64,000 nt of DNA, taken from Bradyrhizobium macuxiense. GTDB lineage: Bacteria > Pseudomonadota > Alphaproteobacteria > Rhizobiales > Xanthobacteraceae. The stretch covers positions 372,001 through 436,000 of the forward strand of contig NZ_VITY01000008.1 in assembly GCF_007993935.1 (NCBI RefSeq). Reading direction: 5' to 3'. The position numbers were made by a program, and so were the translations under genes. A model generated the notes under the pieces. That model searched no databases. It worked only from the letters and a program-made list of their open reading frames with translations, and was not told the origin of the DNA. Shown one piece after another: positions 55,355 through 63,864 of the stretch (positions are counted from its first letter, which is position 1; the number at the start of each line of letters is the position of its first letter).

Positions 55355-55867
55355 TTATTGCTCCAGCAACAATTTGCCGTTGGCGTATTCGAAGCGCTTC
55401 AGCTTCGACAGGAAGGAGAGGCCGAGCAGGTTTTCCGAAAGGGCCTCGTCCGGCAGCACCAGGGCGTCGACGTCGCGCACGGTGAGGCCGCCGATCTCGA
55501 TCATGGCGATGTGGGCACGCGCGGCCTTGATGGTGCCGTTGGCGGTGGTGACGCGCGAGGTGTAATCGCCCGGCACCGGACGCAGGCCGAAGCGCGCGGC
55601 CGAGGTCTCGTTCAAGGCCACCACGGACGCGCCGGTGTCGACCATGAAGTTGATGCGCTGGCCGTCGATCCGGCCGTCGGTCGCGAAATGACCGCGCGGG
55701 TCGGGCGCAATGCTGAGCGTGCGGGCGCTGGCCTGCGCCACCGTGACGGCGGGGGCGATGCTCTGCTTGGCGGTGGTCGCGGCGGCGGGCGACATCTTGC
55801 TGGCCATCTGGGCCATGAAGGTGCCCAGCCCAATCAGGATGGCCGCGAAAATCATCAAGGTACGCAT
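55355..55867 (-). CDS. TIGR02281-type retropepsin-like aspartic protease
   Basis: A 170-residue protein from ATG 55867 with an N-terminal membrane anchor (LMIFAAILIGLGTFMAQMA) and a clan AA protease domain. The catalytic motif is NFMVDTGASVVALN; the flap-side region is GRIDGQRI; LLGLSFLSKLKRFEYANGKL is the C-terminal family block. Expected to work as a dimer in the periplasm. Natural substrate unknown. Confidence 0.9.
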   Translation of the reverse strand: MRTLMIFAAILIGLGTFMAQMASKMSPAAATTAKQSIAPAVTVAQASARTLSIAPDPRGHFATDGRIDGQRINFMVDTGASVVALNETSAARFGLRPVPGDYTSRVTTANGTIKAARAHIAMIEIGGLTVRDVDALVLPDEALSENLLGLSFLSKLKRFEYANGKLLLEQ

Positions 55868-56044
55868 GACACCATACTCGGAAAGCCGAACACGCAATTT
55901 CACCACGCCGTCCGCCCCGCCGCGAGCGAGGGCGGCAGCGCAAGGATGCCATTTTGGCGAAAAGGATGAGCGAAGAGTTAATGCGCCCGCGCTGAAGCGG
56001 CCGAATGACGTCGGCCGCCCTGCCCGGATCGAATTTGTCAGCCT

Positions 56045-57511
56045 TTAGGCGGTTCTGGCGACCGGGCTCGGCATCGCTGCGCGCAGCGCGTAATAGACCG
56101 CGCCGGCGATGGCGACGCCGAAGAACCAGCCATAGACCGCCCACCAGGCCGGCAGGATCGAGGTGAAGTTCGGCAGCACCGACGAGAACAGGGCTCCGAC
56201 CGCGGCTGCGATCAGGGCGCTGGCGTTCCAGCCGTTCTGGAAGCGATATTCGCCGTGCTCCTGGTACAGCGCCGGCACGTTCACGCGACCCTTCGCGATC
56301 AGATAATAGTCGACCATCATGATCCCGTAGATCGGCCCCATGGTCGCGCCGATCAGCCCGACGAACGAGGCCGCGCTGCCCTCCCAGGGTGCGAACGGAT
56401 ACAGCGCCAGCGCGATCAGCGCCGCGATGTAGCCGCCCTTCTTGAAGTCGATCTGCCGCGGAAACACGTTGGAGAAATCGAACGCCGGCGAGACGAAATT
56501 GGCGACTACGTTGATGCCGAGCGTCGCGACCGCGAAGGTGACGGCGGCGAGCAGCGCCAGGAACCAGCTGTCGAACTTCGCCGAGATCTGGTCGGGATGC
56601 AGCAGCACCTCGTGGTAGACGTTGAACGCCGCGATCGTGGTGACGCCGGCGACCAGCGAGAACAGGATCAGATTGACCGGCAGGCCCCAGATATTGCCCT
56701 TGCGCAGCGCCTGCACGTCAGGCGCGTAGCGCGAGAAGTCGCAGAAGTTGAGATAGAGCGCGGCGAAATAGGTGATCCAGGTCGCGGCGACGGCGCACAG
56801 CGCCGGGAACGAGCCGGGCACGCCGGGCACGCCGGCCTCCTTGGTCTTCTCCAGCAGCACGTCCTGCGGGATCGGTGCGGTGAGCGAGATGCCGCCGGCC
56901 GCGATGCAGAGATAGATCGCGAGGATCAGCATCATCAGCCACACCGCAGGTCCGGCCCAGTCCTGGAAACGGCGCACCGTCTCCATGCCGCGCTGGATGA
57001 TCAGGAGCTGCAGCGCCCAGATCACGACGAAGCAGATCACCTCGAGCGTGGAATGGCCGAGCATGTGGCTGGACTGGTGGAACGCCTTGAAGCTGTCCAT
57101 CCGCGTCAAGAGCGCGACGATCGCGCCCGAGGCCGCCGCGGTCTGCGCGCCGTACCAGAAGCAGGCGACGATGGCGCGCACCAGCGCCGGGATGTTGGCG
57201 CCCCAGACCCCGAACGAAGCCCGCGCCAGCACCGGATAGGGCACGCCGGTCCGCACCCCGGCATTGCCGATCAGGCTCATCAGCACGAAGATCACCAGCG
57301 AGCCGACGCCGATCGCGAGGATGAAATTGACGAAGCTGCCGCAGAGCAGGAACAGGCTGGCGGCGAGATAATAGCCCCACAGGCTATGCACGTCCGAGGT
57401 CCAGACGTTGAAGATGCTGAAGGCGCCCCAGTTGCGTTCCCTGGCTGGCGCCAGGTCTTCGTTATACAGCGACGGCGATGCGTTCTTGATCTCCAGATTC
57501 TCGAGGTTCAT
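56045..57511 (-). CDS. NCS1-family nucleobase:cation symporter
   Basis: A 488-residue, roughly 12-helix transporter from ATG 57511 (MNLENLEIKNASPSLYNEDL); GGGGA precedes it. RNWGAFSIFNVWTSDVHSLW is the NCS1 N-terminal signature; YPVLARASFGVWGANIPAL and DFSRYAPD are others. Substrate is likely uracil, allantoin, hydantoin or thiamine; the exact one is not clear. No catabolic gene is adjacent. Confidence 0.9.
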   Translation of the reverse strand: MNLENLEIKNASPSLYNEDLAPARERNWGAFSIFNVWTSDVHSLWGYYLAASLFLLCGSFVNFILAIGVGSLVIFVLMSLIGNAGVRTGVPYPVLARASFGVWGANIPALVRAIVACFWYGAQTAAASGAIVALLTRMDSFKAFHQSSHMLGHSTLEVICFVVIWALQLLIIQRGMETVRRFQDWAGPAVWLMMLILAIYLCIAAGGISLTAPIPQDVLLEKTKEAGVPGVPGSFPALCAVAATWITYFAALYLNFCDFSRYAPDVQALRKGNIWGLPVNLILFSLVAGVTTIAAFNVYHEVLLHPDQISAKFDSWFLALLAAVTFAVATLGINVVANFVSPAFDFSNVFPRQIDFKKGGYIAALIALALYPFAPWEGSAASFVGLIGATMGPIYGIMMVDYYLIAKGRVNVPALYQEHGEYRFQNGWNASALIAAAVGALFSSVLPNFTSILPAWWAVYGWFFGVAIAGAVYYALRAAMPSPVARTA

Positions 57512-57620
57512 GGCAGCGTCCCCAATTGCGAGCCCGTGATCCCATCCCAGCATGCAAATCTAATCACCGTTTGCCGGCGCTCGCCAGAGCCAGACCTCAG
57601 AGGTGTTAATCTTTGCGACC

Positions 57621-57762
57621 CGTCGTCCCTGCGAAAGCAGGGACCCATAACCACTAAAGGTCATAGTTGCGCGACGCTGTGGCTGCAGCGGTCTTCAACG
57701 ACCCAACGCTGTGGCTATGGGTCCCTGCTCCCGTGCGCAATTGCGCACTAGGCAGGGACGAC
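57621..57762. repeat. Intergenic palindrome, CCCTGC subfamily with loop insert
   Basis: Left end CGTCGTCCCTGCGAAAGCAG is standard. The right end has the same 23-base loop replacement as the element at 55183-55324 (57730-57752), between GTCCCTGC and GCAGGGAC. It lies in the spacer between NCS1 and hrpB, which is otherwise empty. Confidence 0.85.
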
Positions 57763-57811
57763 ACCGAATGTTTGGTGCTAATCGTGGGTCACCTAAGGAA
57801 CTCGCAAGTCC

Positions 57812-60280
57812 TCAAGTGCCGCGGGGTTTCACGCGCCTGGTCGGCATCGCGCTGGCGGGATCTTCCGGCCAGGGATGGCGCGGGTAGCGGCCGCGCAGGT
57901 CGGACCGCACCGCGGCGTAACTGCCGCGCCAGAAGCCCGGCAGATCGCGCGTCACCTGCACCGGCCGCTGCGCCGGCGACAGCAGTTCCAGCACCAGCGG
58001 CACCGCGCCCTTGGCGATCGAGGGATGGGTGTTGAGCCCGAACAGCTCCTGCAGCCTGACCGCGATGGTCGGGCCCTGCTCGGCCTCGTAGTCGATCGCA
58101 AGCTGCGTTCCGGTCGGCGCCTCGAAATGCGTCGGCGCCTCGCGATCGAGCCGCGCGCGCAGCTCCCACGGCAGCAGCGCCATCAGCGCGTCCGACAGGT
58201 CGCCGGCCGACAGATCCTTCAGCGCGGTCTTGTCGTAGAGCGCTCCCACCAGCCAGTCGTCGGCCCGCGCGGCAAGCGCGGCATCCGACAGATCGGGCCA
58301 ACTCTCATCCTCGGCCTTGCGCAGAAACATGACACGGTCGCGCCACTGTTTCGAATGCTTCGACCACGGCAGGCGGTCGAGGCCCGCCGCGATCAGGCCG
58401 TCGGCGAACACGCGCGCGGTCTCGGCCGACGGCTTGAGCGGCATGGGCGCTTCCGACAGCGTGATCGCATGCAGTGAACGCCGGCGGCGCGCGCGCAGCG
58501 CCATCGCGCCGCGGTCGAACGTCACCTCCTCGACATTCTCGATCTGGTCGGCGAAGCGCTGCTCGATCTCGTCCTGGGTGATCGGCGCCGCCAGCAGGAT
58601 GCGGCCGCTCGCGGCCGTGCCGGTCAGTTCGGCGACCGCGATGGTGGGCAGCCGCGCCAGCGCCGCGGTCTGCTCGACGGCGGCGCCGCGGCCGTTGGCC
58701 AGCACGAAGCTGCCATTGCCGCGGTTCTTCGCGACGCGGTCCGGAAACGCGAAGGCCAGCATGACGCCGGTCGAGAGATCCTTCTCTTCGCTCACCGCTG
58801 CCTTCACCTGCGAAGCCCAGCGCGCGGCCATGCTGCGCGCGCTCGATGCCCGCTGCGAGCGGTCGCGGCGGAATTGGTCGAGCCGGACGTCGAGATCGAC
58901 ACTGTCGCCGCCGAGCCCGCGCTCGGTCAGCACAGCCGCGATCTCGGCCGCCTCCTCACCCATGCCGAAGCGGGCGGAATCCACGATCATCCGCGCCAGC
59001 CGCGGCGGCAGCGCCAGCGCGCGCAGGCTTTTGCCCTCCTCGGTGATGCGACCGTCTGCGTCGAGGGCGCCGAGTTCGGACAGCAGCGATCGCGCTTCCT
59101 TCAGTGCCGGTCCCGGCGGCGAATCGAGGAAAGCGAGGCCTGAGGGATCGCTGACGCCCCATTGTGCGAGGTCGAGCACCAGCGAGGACAGGTCGGCGGA
59201 GAGGATTTCGGGCGCGGTATAGGCCGGCAGCGATGCGGTCTGCGGCTCGTCCCAGAGGCGATAGCAGACGCCGGGCTCGATACGGCCGGCGCGGCCGCGG
59301 CGCTGATCGACCGCGGCGCGCGAGGCCCGCACGGTCTCGAGCCGGGTCAGCGCGATATCCGGCTCGTAGCGCGGCACCCGCGCGAGGCCGGAATCGACCA
59401 CGATGCGCACGCCCTCGATGGTCAGCGATGTTTCGGCAATCGAGGTCGCCAGCACCACCTTGCGAATCCCCTTCGGCGCCGGCGCGATGGCGCGATCCTG
59501 CACGGAAGCATCGAGCGCGCCGAACAGCGGCACGATCTCGACCGAGGCGTCATGCACGCGCTCGGCCAAGAAAGTCTGCGTGCGGCGGATTTCGGCCGCG
59601 CCCGGCAGGAAGGCAAGCACCGAGCCGGCGTCGGCGCGCAGCGCGGTCGCGATCGTCTCGGCCATCTGCCGCTCCACCGGCGCATCGACCTTGCGGCCGA
59701 CATAACGGGTCTCGACCGGAAAGGCGCGGCCCTCGCTCTCGACCACAGGTGCATCGCCGAGCAGTTTTGCGACCCGCGCGCCGTCGAGCGTTGCCGACAT
59801 CACGAGGATGCGCAGGTCCTCGCGCAGGCCGGTTTGCGCGTCGCGCGCCAGCGCCAGCCCGAGATCGGCATCGAGCGAGCGCTCGTGGAATTCGTCGAAC
59901 AGCACCGCGGCAACGCCGTTGAGCTCGGGATCGTCGAGGATTTGGCGCGAGAAGATGCCCTCGGTGACGACCTCGATCCGCGTCGCCCGCGACACCTTTG
60001 AGCCGAAGCGCACCCGATAGCCGACGGTCTCCCCCGGGCGCTCACGAAGCGTCTTCGCCATCCGCTCGGCGCTGGCGCGCGCGGCGATGCGGCGCGGCTC
60101 CAGCACGATGATCTTCTTGCCCTTGGCCCAGGGCGCATCGAGCAGCGCCAGCGGCACGCGCGTGGTCTTGCCGGCGCCCGGCGGCGCGACCAGCACGGCG
60201 GCGTTGTGGCGATCGAGCGTGCGGTCGAGTTCGTCGAGTACGGCGTCGATCGGCAGCGGGCTATCGAATTGGTGCGGCAA
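57812..60280 (-). CDS. hrpB: ATP-dependent helicase HrpB
   Basis: An 822-residue DExH-box helicase. Walker A APPGAGKTT, DEFHERSLD motif II, SATLDG motif III, then KVVLATSIAETSLTIEGVRI and QRRGRAGR as motifs V and VI. The C-terminal HrpB-specific region ends GSYAAVRSDLRGRYPRHPWP with EDP. Role in RNA or DNA metabolism is not well defined. Confidence 0.95.
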   Translation of the reverse strand: MPHQFDSPLPIDAVLDELDRTLDRHNAAVLVAPPGAGKTTRVPLALLDAPWAKGKKIIVLEPRRIAARASAERMAKTLRERPGETVGYRVRFGSKVSRATRIEVVTEGIFSRQILDDPELNGVAAVLFDEFHERSLDADLGLALARDAQTGLREDLRILVMSATLDGARVAKLLGDAPVVESEGRAFPVETRYVGRKVDAPVERQMAETIATALRADAGSVLAFLPGAAEIRRTQTFLAERVHDASVEIVPLFGALDASVQDRAIAPAPKGIRKVVLATSIAETSLTIEGVRIVVDSGLARVPRYEPDIALTRLETVRASRAAVDQRRGRAGRIEPGVCYRLWDEPQTASLPAYTAPEILSADLSSLVLDLAQWGVSDPSGLAFLDSPPGPALKEARSLLSELGALDADGRITEEGKSLRALALPPRLARMIVDSARFGMGEEAAEIAAVLTERGLGGDSVDLDVRLDQFRRDRSQRASSARSMAARWASQVKAAVSEEKDLSTGVMLAFAFPDRVAKNRGNGSFVLANGRGAAVEQTAALARLPTIAVAELTGTAASGRILLAAPITQDEIEQRFADQIENVEEVTFDRGAMALRARRRRSLHAITLSEAPMPLKPSAETARVFADGLIAAGLDRLPWSKHSKQWRDRVMFLRKAEDESWPDLSDAALAARADDWLVGALYDKTALKDLSAGDLSDALMALLPWELRARLDREAPTHFEAPTGTQLAIDYEAEQGPTIAVRLQELFGLNTHPSIAKGAVPLVLELLSPAQRPVQVTRDLPGFWRGSYAAVRSDLRGRYPRHPWPEDPASAMPTRRVKPRGT

Positions 60281-60505
60281 GGAGTCTCATCGCGGTAGCG
60301 GCGCTCGGCCGACCTACGTCCTGTGGTTAACGAGCGTCGGATTCTCTTGGGATTCCCTTATGATTTCCGGGCCTCTTAGACCATTCGCCTGGTCCAGGGA
60401 ACCGGGGACAGGGCCCAGATTCGCTGGCACAGCATTTGTACTGATAAAGGAGAAAGCAACCGATCGGGCCGATGATAGGGCCGATTACGCCGAAACGGGA
60501 CAAGG

Positions 60506-61597
60506 ATGACCACAAACGGCACAGTCGCTGCGACAGATCGTTCCCTTGATCGATCACTTGATCGATCGCTTGGGAACGCGAGCGCGCGTGTCGATTGGGT
60601 CGATTATGCCAAGGGCATCTGCATCATCATGGTCGTGATGATGCATTCGGTGCTGGGGGTCGAGAAGGCCGCCGAGCAGACCGGCTTCATGCATTATGTC
60701 GTGATGTTCGCCAGACCGTTCCGGATGCCGGACTTCTTCCTGATCTCGGGCCTGTTCCTGTCGGTCGTGATCGACCGCGACTGGCGCACCTATCTCGACC
60801 GCAAGGTGATGCACTTCGCTTATTTCTACGTGCTGTGGGTGACGATCCAGTTCGGCTTCAAGGCGCCGTCGCTGGCTGCCGAGGCGGGTTGGGCCGAGGT
60901 CGGGCGGCAATACCTCGTCTCCTTCGTGCAGCCGTTCGGCACGCTGTGGTTCATCTATCTGCTGCCGATCTTCTTCATCGTCACCAAGCTGACCCGCAAC
61001 GTTCCCCCGCTCATGATCTGGCTGATCGCAGCAGCATTGGAGTCGGCGCATGTCACAACCGGCTGGTATGTGATCGATGAGTTCAGCGCCCGCTTCGTCT
61101 ACTTCTACACCGGCTATGTCCTGGCCGATTACGTGTTCGCACTGTCGGATCGCGCGCGGGCGCGGCCTGCGGTTGCCCTGCTCGGGCTTGGGCTGTGGGC
61201 GCTCGTCAATGGCGGCCTGGTTGCGCTCGATGTCAGTGAATGGCCGGTCGTCTCGCTGGCGCTCGGCTTTGCCGGCGCTTGCGCGATCATCGTGACCGGC
61301 ACGTTGCTGGCACGGGCGCACCGGCTCGGCTTCCTGCGCTTCTGCGGCGAGCACTCGATCGTGATCTACCTCGCCTTCTTCCTGCCGATGGCCGCGACAC
61401 GCACAGCTCTACTGCGGCTCGATGTCATCCCCGACATCGGCCTGGTCTCGCTGATCGTGACCGCGGCCGGCGTCGCCGGCGCGCTCCTGATCTGGCGGCT
61501 GGCGCTGGCGGTCCGGGCCAATTTCCTGTTCGAGCGGCCCGACGCATTCTGGATTGCCCCGAAAAAGGCGACGCCCGCTTTGCAGGCCGCCGAATAA
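60506..61597 (+). CDS. Acyltransferase-3-family membrane protein
   Basis: A 363-residue protein with about ten helices. The family start is present, WVDYAKGICIIMVVMMHS (histidine is catalytic), then FARPFRMPDFFLISGLFLS with the second conserved arginine. Such enzymes acylate surface polysaccharides, glucans or lipids. The first 28 residues include DRSLDRSLDRSLG, encoded by three 12-bp DNA repeats. The acceptor molecule is unknown. Confidence 0.9.
   Translation: MTTNGTVAATDRSLDRSLDRSLGNASARVDWVDYAKGICIIMVVMMHSVLGVEKAAEQTGFMHYVVMFARPFRMPDFFLISGLFLSVVIDRDWRTYLDRKVMHFAYFYVLWVTIQFGFKAPSLAAEAGWAEVGRQYLVSFVQPFGTLWFIYLLPIFFIVTKLTRNVPPLMIWLIAAALESAHVTTGWYVIDEFSARFVYFYTGYVLADYVFALSDRARARPAVALLGLGLWALVNGGLVALDVSEWPVVSLALGFAGACAIIVTGTLLARAHRLGFLRFCGEHSIVIYLAFFLPMAATRTALLRLDVIPDIGLVSLIVTAAGVAGALLIWRLALAVRANFLFERPDAFWIAPKKATPALQAAE
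60536..60571 (+). repeat. Three tandem 12-bp repeats at the start of the acyltransferase gene
   Basis: Units GATCGTTCCCTT, GATCGATCACTT and GATCGATCGCTT. The flanks CGTTCCC and GGGAACG also form an inverted repeat around them, and GATCGATC is itself palindromic. Confidence 0.8.
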
Positions 61598-61656
61598 GCC
61601 GCGACAGTGGGCTTTTCAAAGAAGCTGGATCTCCATGCCGCAGCTGTCGCCGGCCG

Positions 61657-61794
61657 TCAGCTCCATCCTCTCTTAGTCAGAAGCGGGCCAACCGTCACCG
61701 CGATCAATATCAGAGCGATAAACAACATAAAAAGGATGAAGCCACAGCCCGCTCCGAAAGACCGCTCGGGAGGCGGAGGTGGAACGTAAGTCAT
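61657..61794 (-). CDS. 45-residue membrane protein
   Basis: A short ORF: MTYVPPPPPERSFGAGCGFI, then a hydrophobic segment LFMLFIALILIAVTVG and a positive end LLTKRGWS. GAGGGG lies eight bases before the ATG, the best ribosome-binding site in the area. The N-terminal polyproline and single helix resemble small single-pass membrane proteins. It converges with the acyltransferase gene. No function assigned. Confidence 0.65.
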   Translation of the reverse strand: MTYVPPPPPERSFGAGCGFILFMLFIALILIAVTVGPLLTKRGWS

Positions 61795-62114
61795 GCTGGC
61801 CCCTCAGTTACGACTTCCAGATAGTCGCTGCTCAGCATCCTAATTCTCGGTTGCAAGTGTCCTAACCAGGCATCCGATAGTGCCAAAAGTCATGACCGGG
61901 ATTCGTTCCGACAGGCGCGATTCCGGCCGTCCGAATTTTCCGTGCGTTGAAATGACTGGCTTTTTGGTCCCGAATGTTTCGTTGCCAGGGCCGCGACGAA
62001 ACAATTCTCCCGGTCACGAAACCATTTTCCGTTTTTCGCGCAGACATCCGGAAACCGGCGCTAACTAGCTTTCTCCCAACGAACCGCCGCCCAACGGCGA
62101 ACTGGGAGCCTGTC
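61795..62114. other. Spacer before the ECF sigma gene
   Basis: No coding sequence supported. It holds the upstream regions of two divergent genes (the 45-residue membrane protein and the sigma factor). GGAAAC at about 62049 is reminiscent of an ECF -35 (GGAAC), but no matching -10 was found. Confidence 0.45.
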
Positions 62115-62726
62115 ATGCCGAACGTCATCGCCATCAACTCTGCAGCCACGAAGCATATCGATGCTGCCCGCGCGACCTCGGATGAAATGCTGCTCGCGCG
62201 TATCGCCAAAAACCACCGCACCTCGATGCACACGCTCTATGCCCGCCACAACGTCCGGGTCTACCGCTTCGTGCTCCGCATGGTGCGCGACACCACAATG
62301 GCCGAGGATCTGGTCAGCCAGGTGTTCCTGGACGTCTGGCGGACCGCGGCCCAGTTCGAGGGCCGCTCGCAGGTCTCGACCTGGCTGCTCTCGATCGCCC
62401 GCTTCAAGGCGCTGACCGCGCTGCGCCAGCGCAAGCACGAGGACATCGACCAGGAAGACGTGCTGGAGATCGCCGACGGCGCCGACACGCCGGAAACCTC
62501 GCTCGACCGCGCCACCACCAGCGAGATCCTGCGCGCCTGCGTGGCCAAGCTGTCGCCGGCCCACCGCGAGATCATCAATCTGGTCTACTACCATGAGAAG
62601 TCGGTCGAGGAGGCCGGTCAGATCATCGGTATCCCGCAGAGCACGGTGAAGACCCGCATGTTCTATGCCCGCAAGCAGCTCGCCGACCTCCTGCGGGGCG
62701 CCGGCGTGGACAGCGTCGCGGCTTAA
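62115..62726 (+). CDS. ECF sigma factor
   Basis: A 203-residue sigma-70-family protein of the ECF type from ATG 62115, with GGGAG seven bases upstream; the frame to 61974 is rejected. Region 2: LYARHNVRVYRFVLRMVRDT, LVSQVFLDVWRTAAQFEGRS, VSTWLLSIARFKALTALRQR. Region 4: LRACVAKLSPAHREIINLVY, SVEEAGQIIGIPQSTVKTRM. No anti-sigma gene of recognised type (zinc-binding or NepR) is next to it. A thiol-redox pair follows downstream (CcdA-like). Confidence 0.92.
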   Translation: MPNVIAINSAATKHIDAARATSDEMLLARIAKNHRTSMHTLYARHNVRVYRFVLRMVRDTTMAEDLVSQVFLDVWRTAAQFEGRSQVSTWLLSIARFKALTALRQRKHEDIDQEDVLEIADGADTPETSLDRATTSEILRACVAKLSPAHREIINLVYYHEKSVEEAGQIIGIPQSTVKTRMFYARKQLADLLRGAGVDSVAA

Positions 62727-62774
62727 AGCAAAGCAAGTTCAGATATTTAGGAGGAGATCAAGGAGCCCGGGCAA

Positions 62775-62921
62775 TTGTCCACGAAGCCAAAAAGGTTCGG
62801 CGACGAAACAATTGAAACAATCGACGACATCACCCGGAAAAACGCGATCTCTATACCCATATCCAACGACGCGACGCCAACCCCAATTCACCGGACCAGT
62901 TTCGATACTTCCCTAGTTTAA
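62775..62921 (+). CDS. Possible 48-residue ORF after the ECF sigma gene
   Basis: Open frame from TTG 62775: MSTKPKRFGDETIETIDDIT, then a polar stretch, ending FDTSLV. AAGGAG lies nine bases before. It fills the space between the sigma gene and its terminator, and is hydrophilic with no family I know. Base composition is AT-richer than neighbouring genes. Could be untranslated leader instead. Confidence 0.3.
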   Translation: MSTKPKRFGDETIETIDDITRKNAISIPISNDATPTPIHRTSFDTSLV

Positions 62922-62940
62922 CCTCCCAAGTAACCTCCAA

Positions 62941-62982
62941 CGACCCGGCCGGGATGCCCCCCAGCCGGGTCGCTCTGTTTTT
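62941..62982 (+). terminator. Rho-independent terminator of the sigma operon
   Basis: CGACCCGGC (62941-62949) and GCCGGGTCG (62964-62972) form a 9-bp GC-rich stem, followed by CTCTGTTTTT. Confidence 0.85.
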
Positions 62983-63138
62983 GGCGCGGCGTCGTGAGAT
63001 CGGACCCGCCTCGTCTCACACAGACGTGACGGCACCTGCGGTGGTGCCGCCGTAACGGCCGCGCCGCTCCAGCGAAGACCATCATGCGTACCCGGCACGG
63101 CCCTCAGGCGCGCCGGGACTTCTGATGGACGGACGACG

Positions 63139-63846
63139 ATGCTCAGCCTTGCCCCTGCCCTTACCCTGGCCCTGCTTGCCGGTGTCGCCACCGTCGCCGC
63201 CCCTTGCACCCTGCCGATGCTGCCGATTCTACTTGGGGTATCGATAGGCCAGACCGGCAAGGCGCGGCCCGCGATGATCGCGCTCGGCTTCGTGATGTCA
63301 TTCTCTGCGGTGGCATTGCTGCTGAGTGCGATCACGCGCGCCTTCGATTTCGATCCCAATGTGCTGCGGACCGGCGCGGCCGTCCTGCTCGCCGGCTTCG
63401 GCCTGTTGATGATCTGGCCGACGCCGTTCGAATGGCTGGGGATCCGGCTCACCGGGACCGCCGGCAGTCTCGGTCAAGCCGCGCCGTCGCAGAGCCTATT
63501 CGGCGGCTTCGTGCTCGGCACCACGCTCGGCCTGGTGTGGACGCCCTGCGCCGGTCCGGTGCTGGGCTCGATCCTGACCATCGTCGCGACCTCGAAGGAT
63601 ACGGCGTGGGCGAGCCTGCAGCTCGTCACCTACGCGATCGGCGCCGCGATCCCGATGCTTGCCATTGCCTATGGCGGGCAGGCGGTCACCACCCGCGTGC
63701 GCAGCATGGCGCGGATCGCGCCGCGCCTGCAGCAGGGCTTCGGCGTCGTGATCATCGCCTTCGCCGCGCTGTCCTACCTGCAATACGACACGCTGATCGT
63801 GGTGTGGCTGACCCAGTTCTATCCCAACGGCCAGATCGGCCTGTGA
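63139..63846 (+). CDS. CcdA-type cytochrome c biogenesis/thiol-redox membrane protein
   Basis: A 235-residue, six-helix inner-membrane protein of the DsbD/CcdA superfamily. The two redox cysteines are in VAAPCTLPMLPILLG and WTPCAGPVLGSILT. It carries electrons from cytosolic thioredoxin to periplasmic thiol proteins. The following gene, cut by the window edge, starts 18 bases after its stop and is exported, as a redox partner would be. Confidence 0.9.
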   Translation: MLSLAPALTLALLAGVATVAAPCTLPMLPILLGVSIGQTGKARPAMIALGFVMSFSAVALLLSAITRAFDFDPNVLRTGAAVLLAGFGLLMIWPTPFEWLGIRLTGTAGSLGQAAPSQSLFGGFVLGTTLGLVWTPCAGPVLGSILTIVATSKDTAWASLQLVTYAIGAAIPMLAIAYGGQAVTTRVRSMARIAPRLQQGFGVVIIAFAALSYLQYDTLIVVWLTQFYPNGQIGL

Positions 63847-63864
63847 GCTCATAAGGAGGTATCG

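Noticed and set aside
62040..62114. GGAAAC near 62049 as an ECF autoregulatory promoter
   Set aside because: No suitable -10 element (CGTT-like) was found at 16-17 bases downstream.
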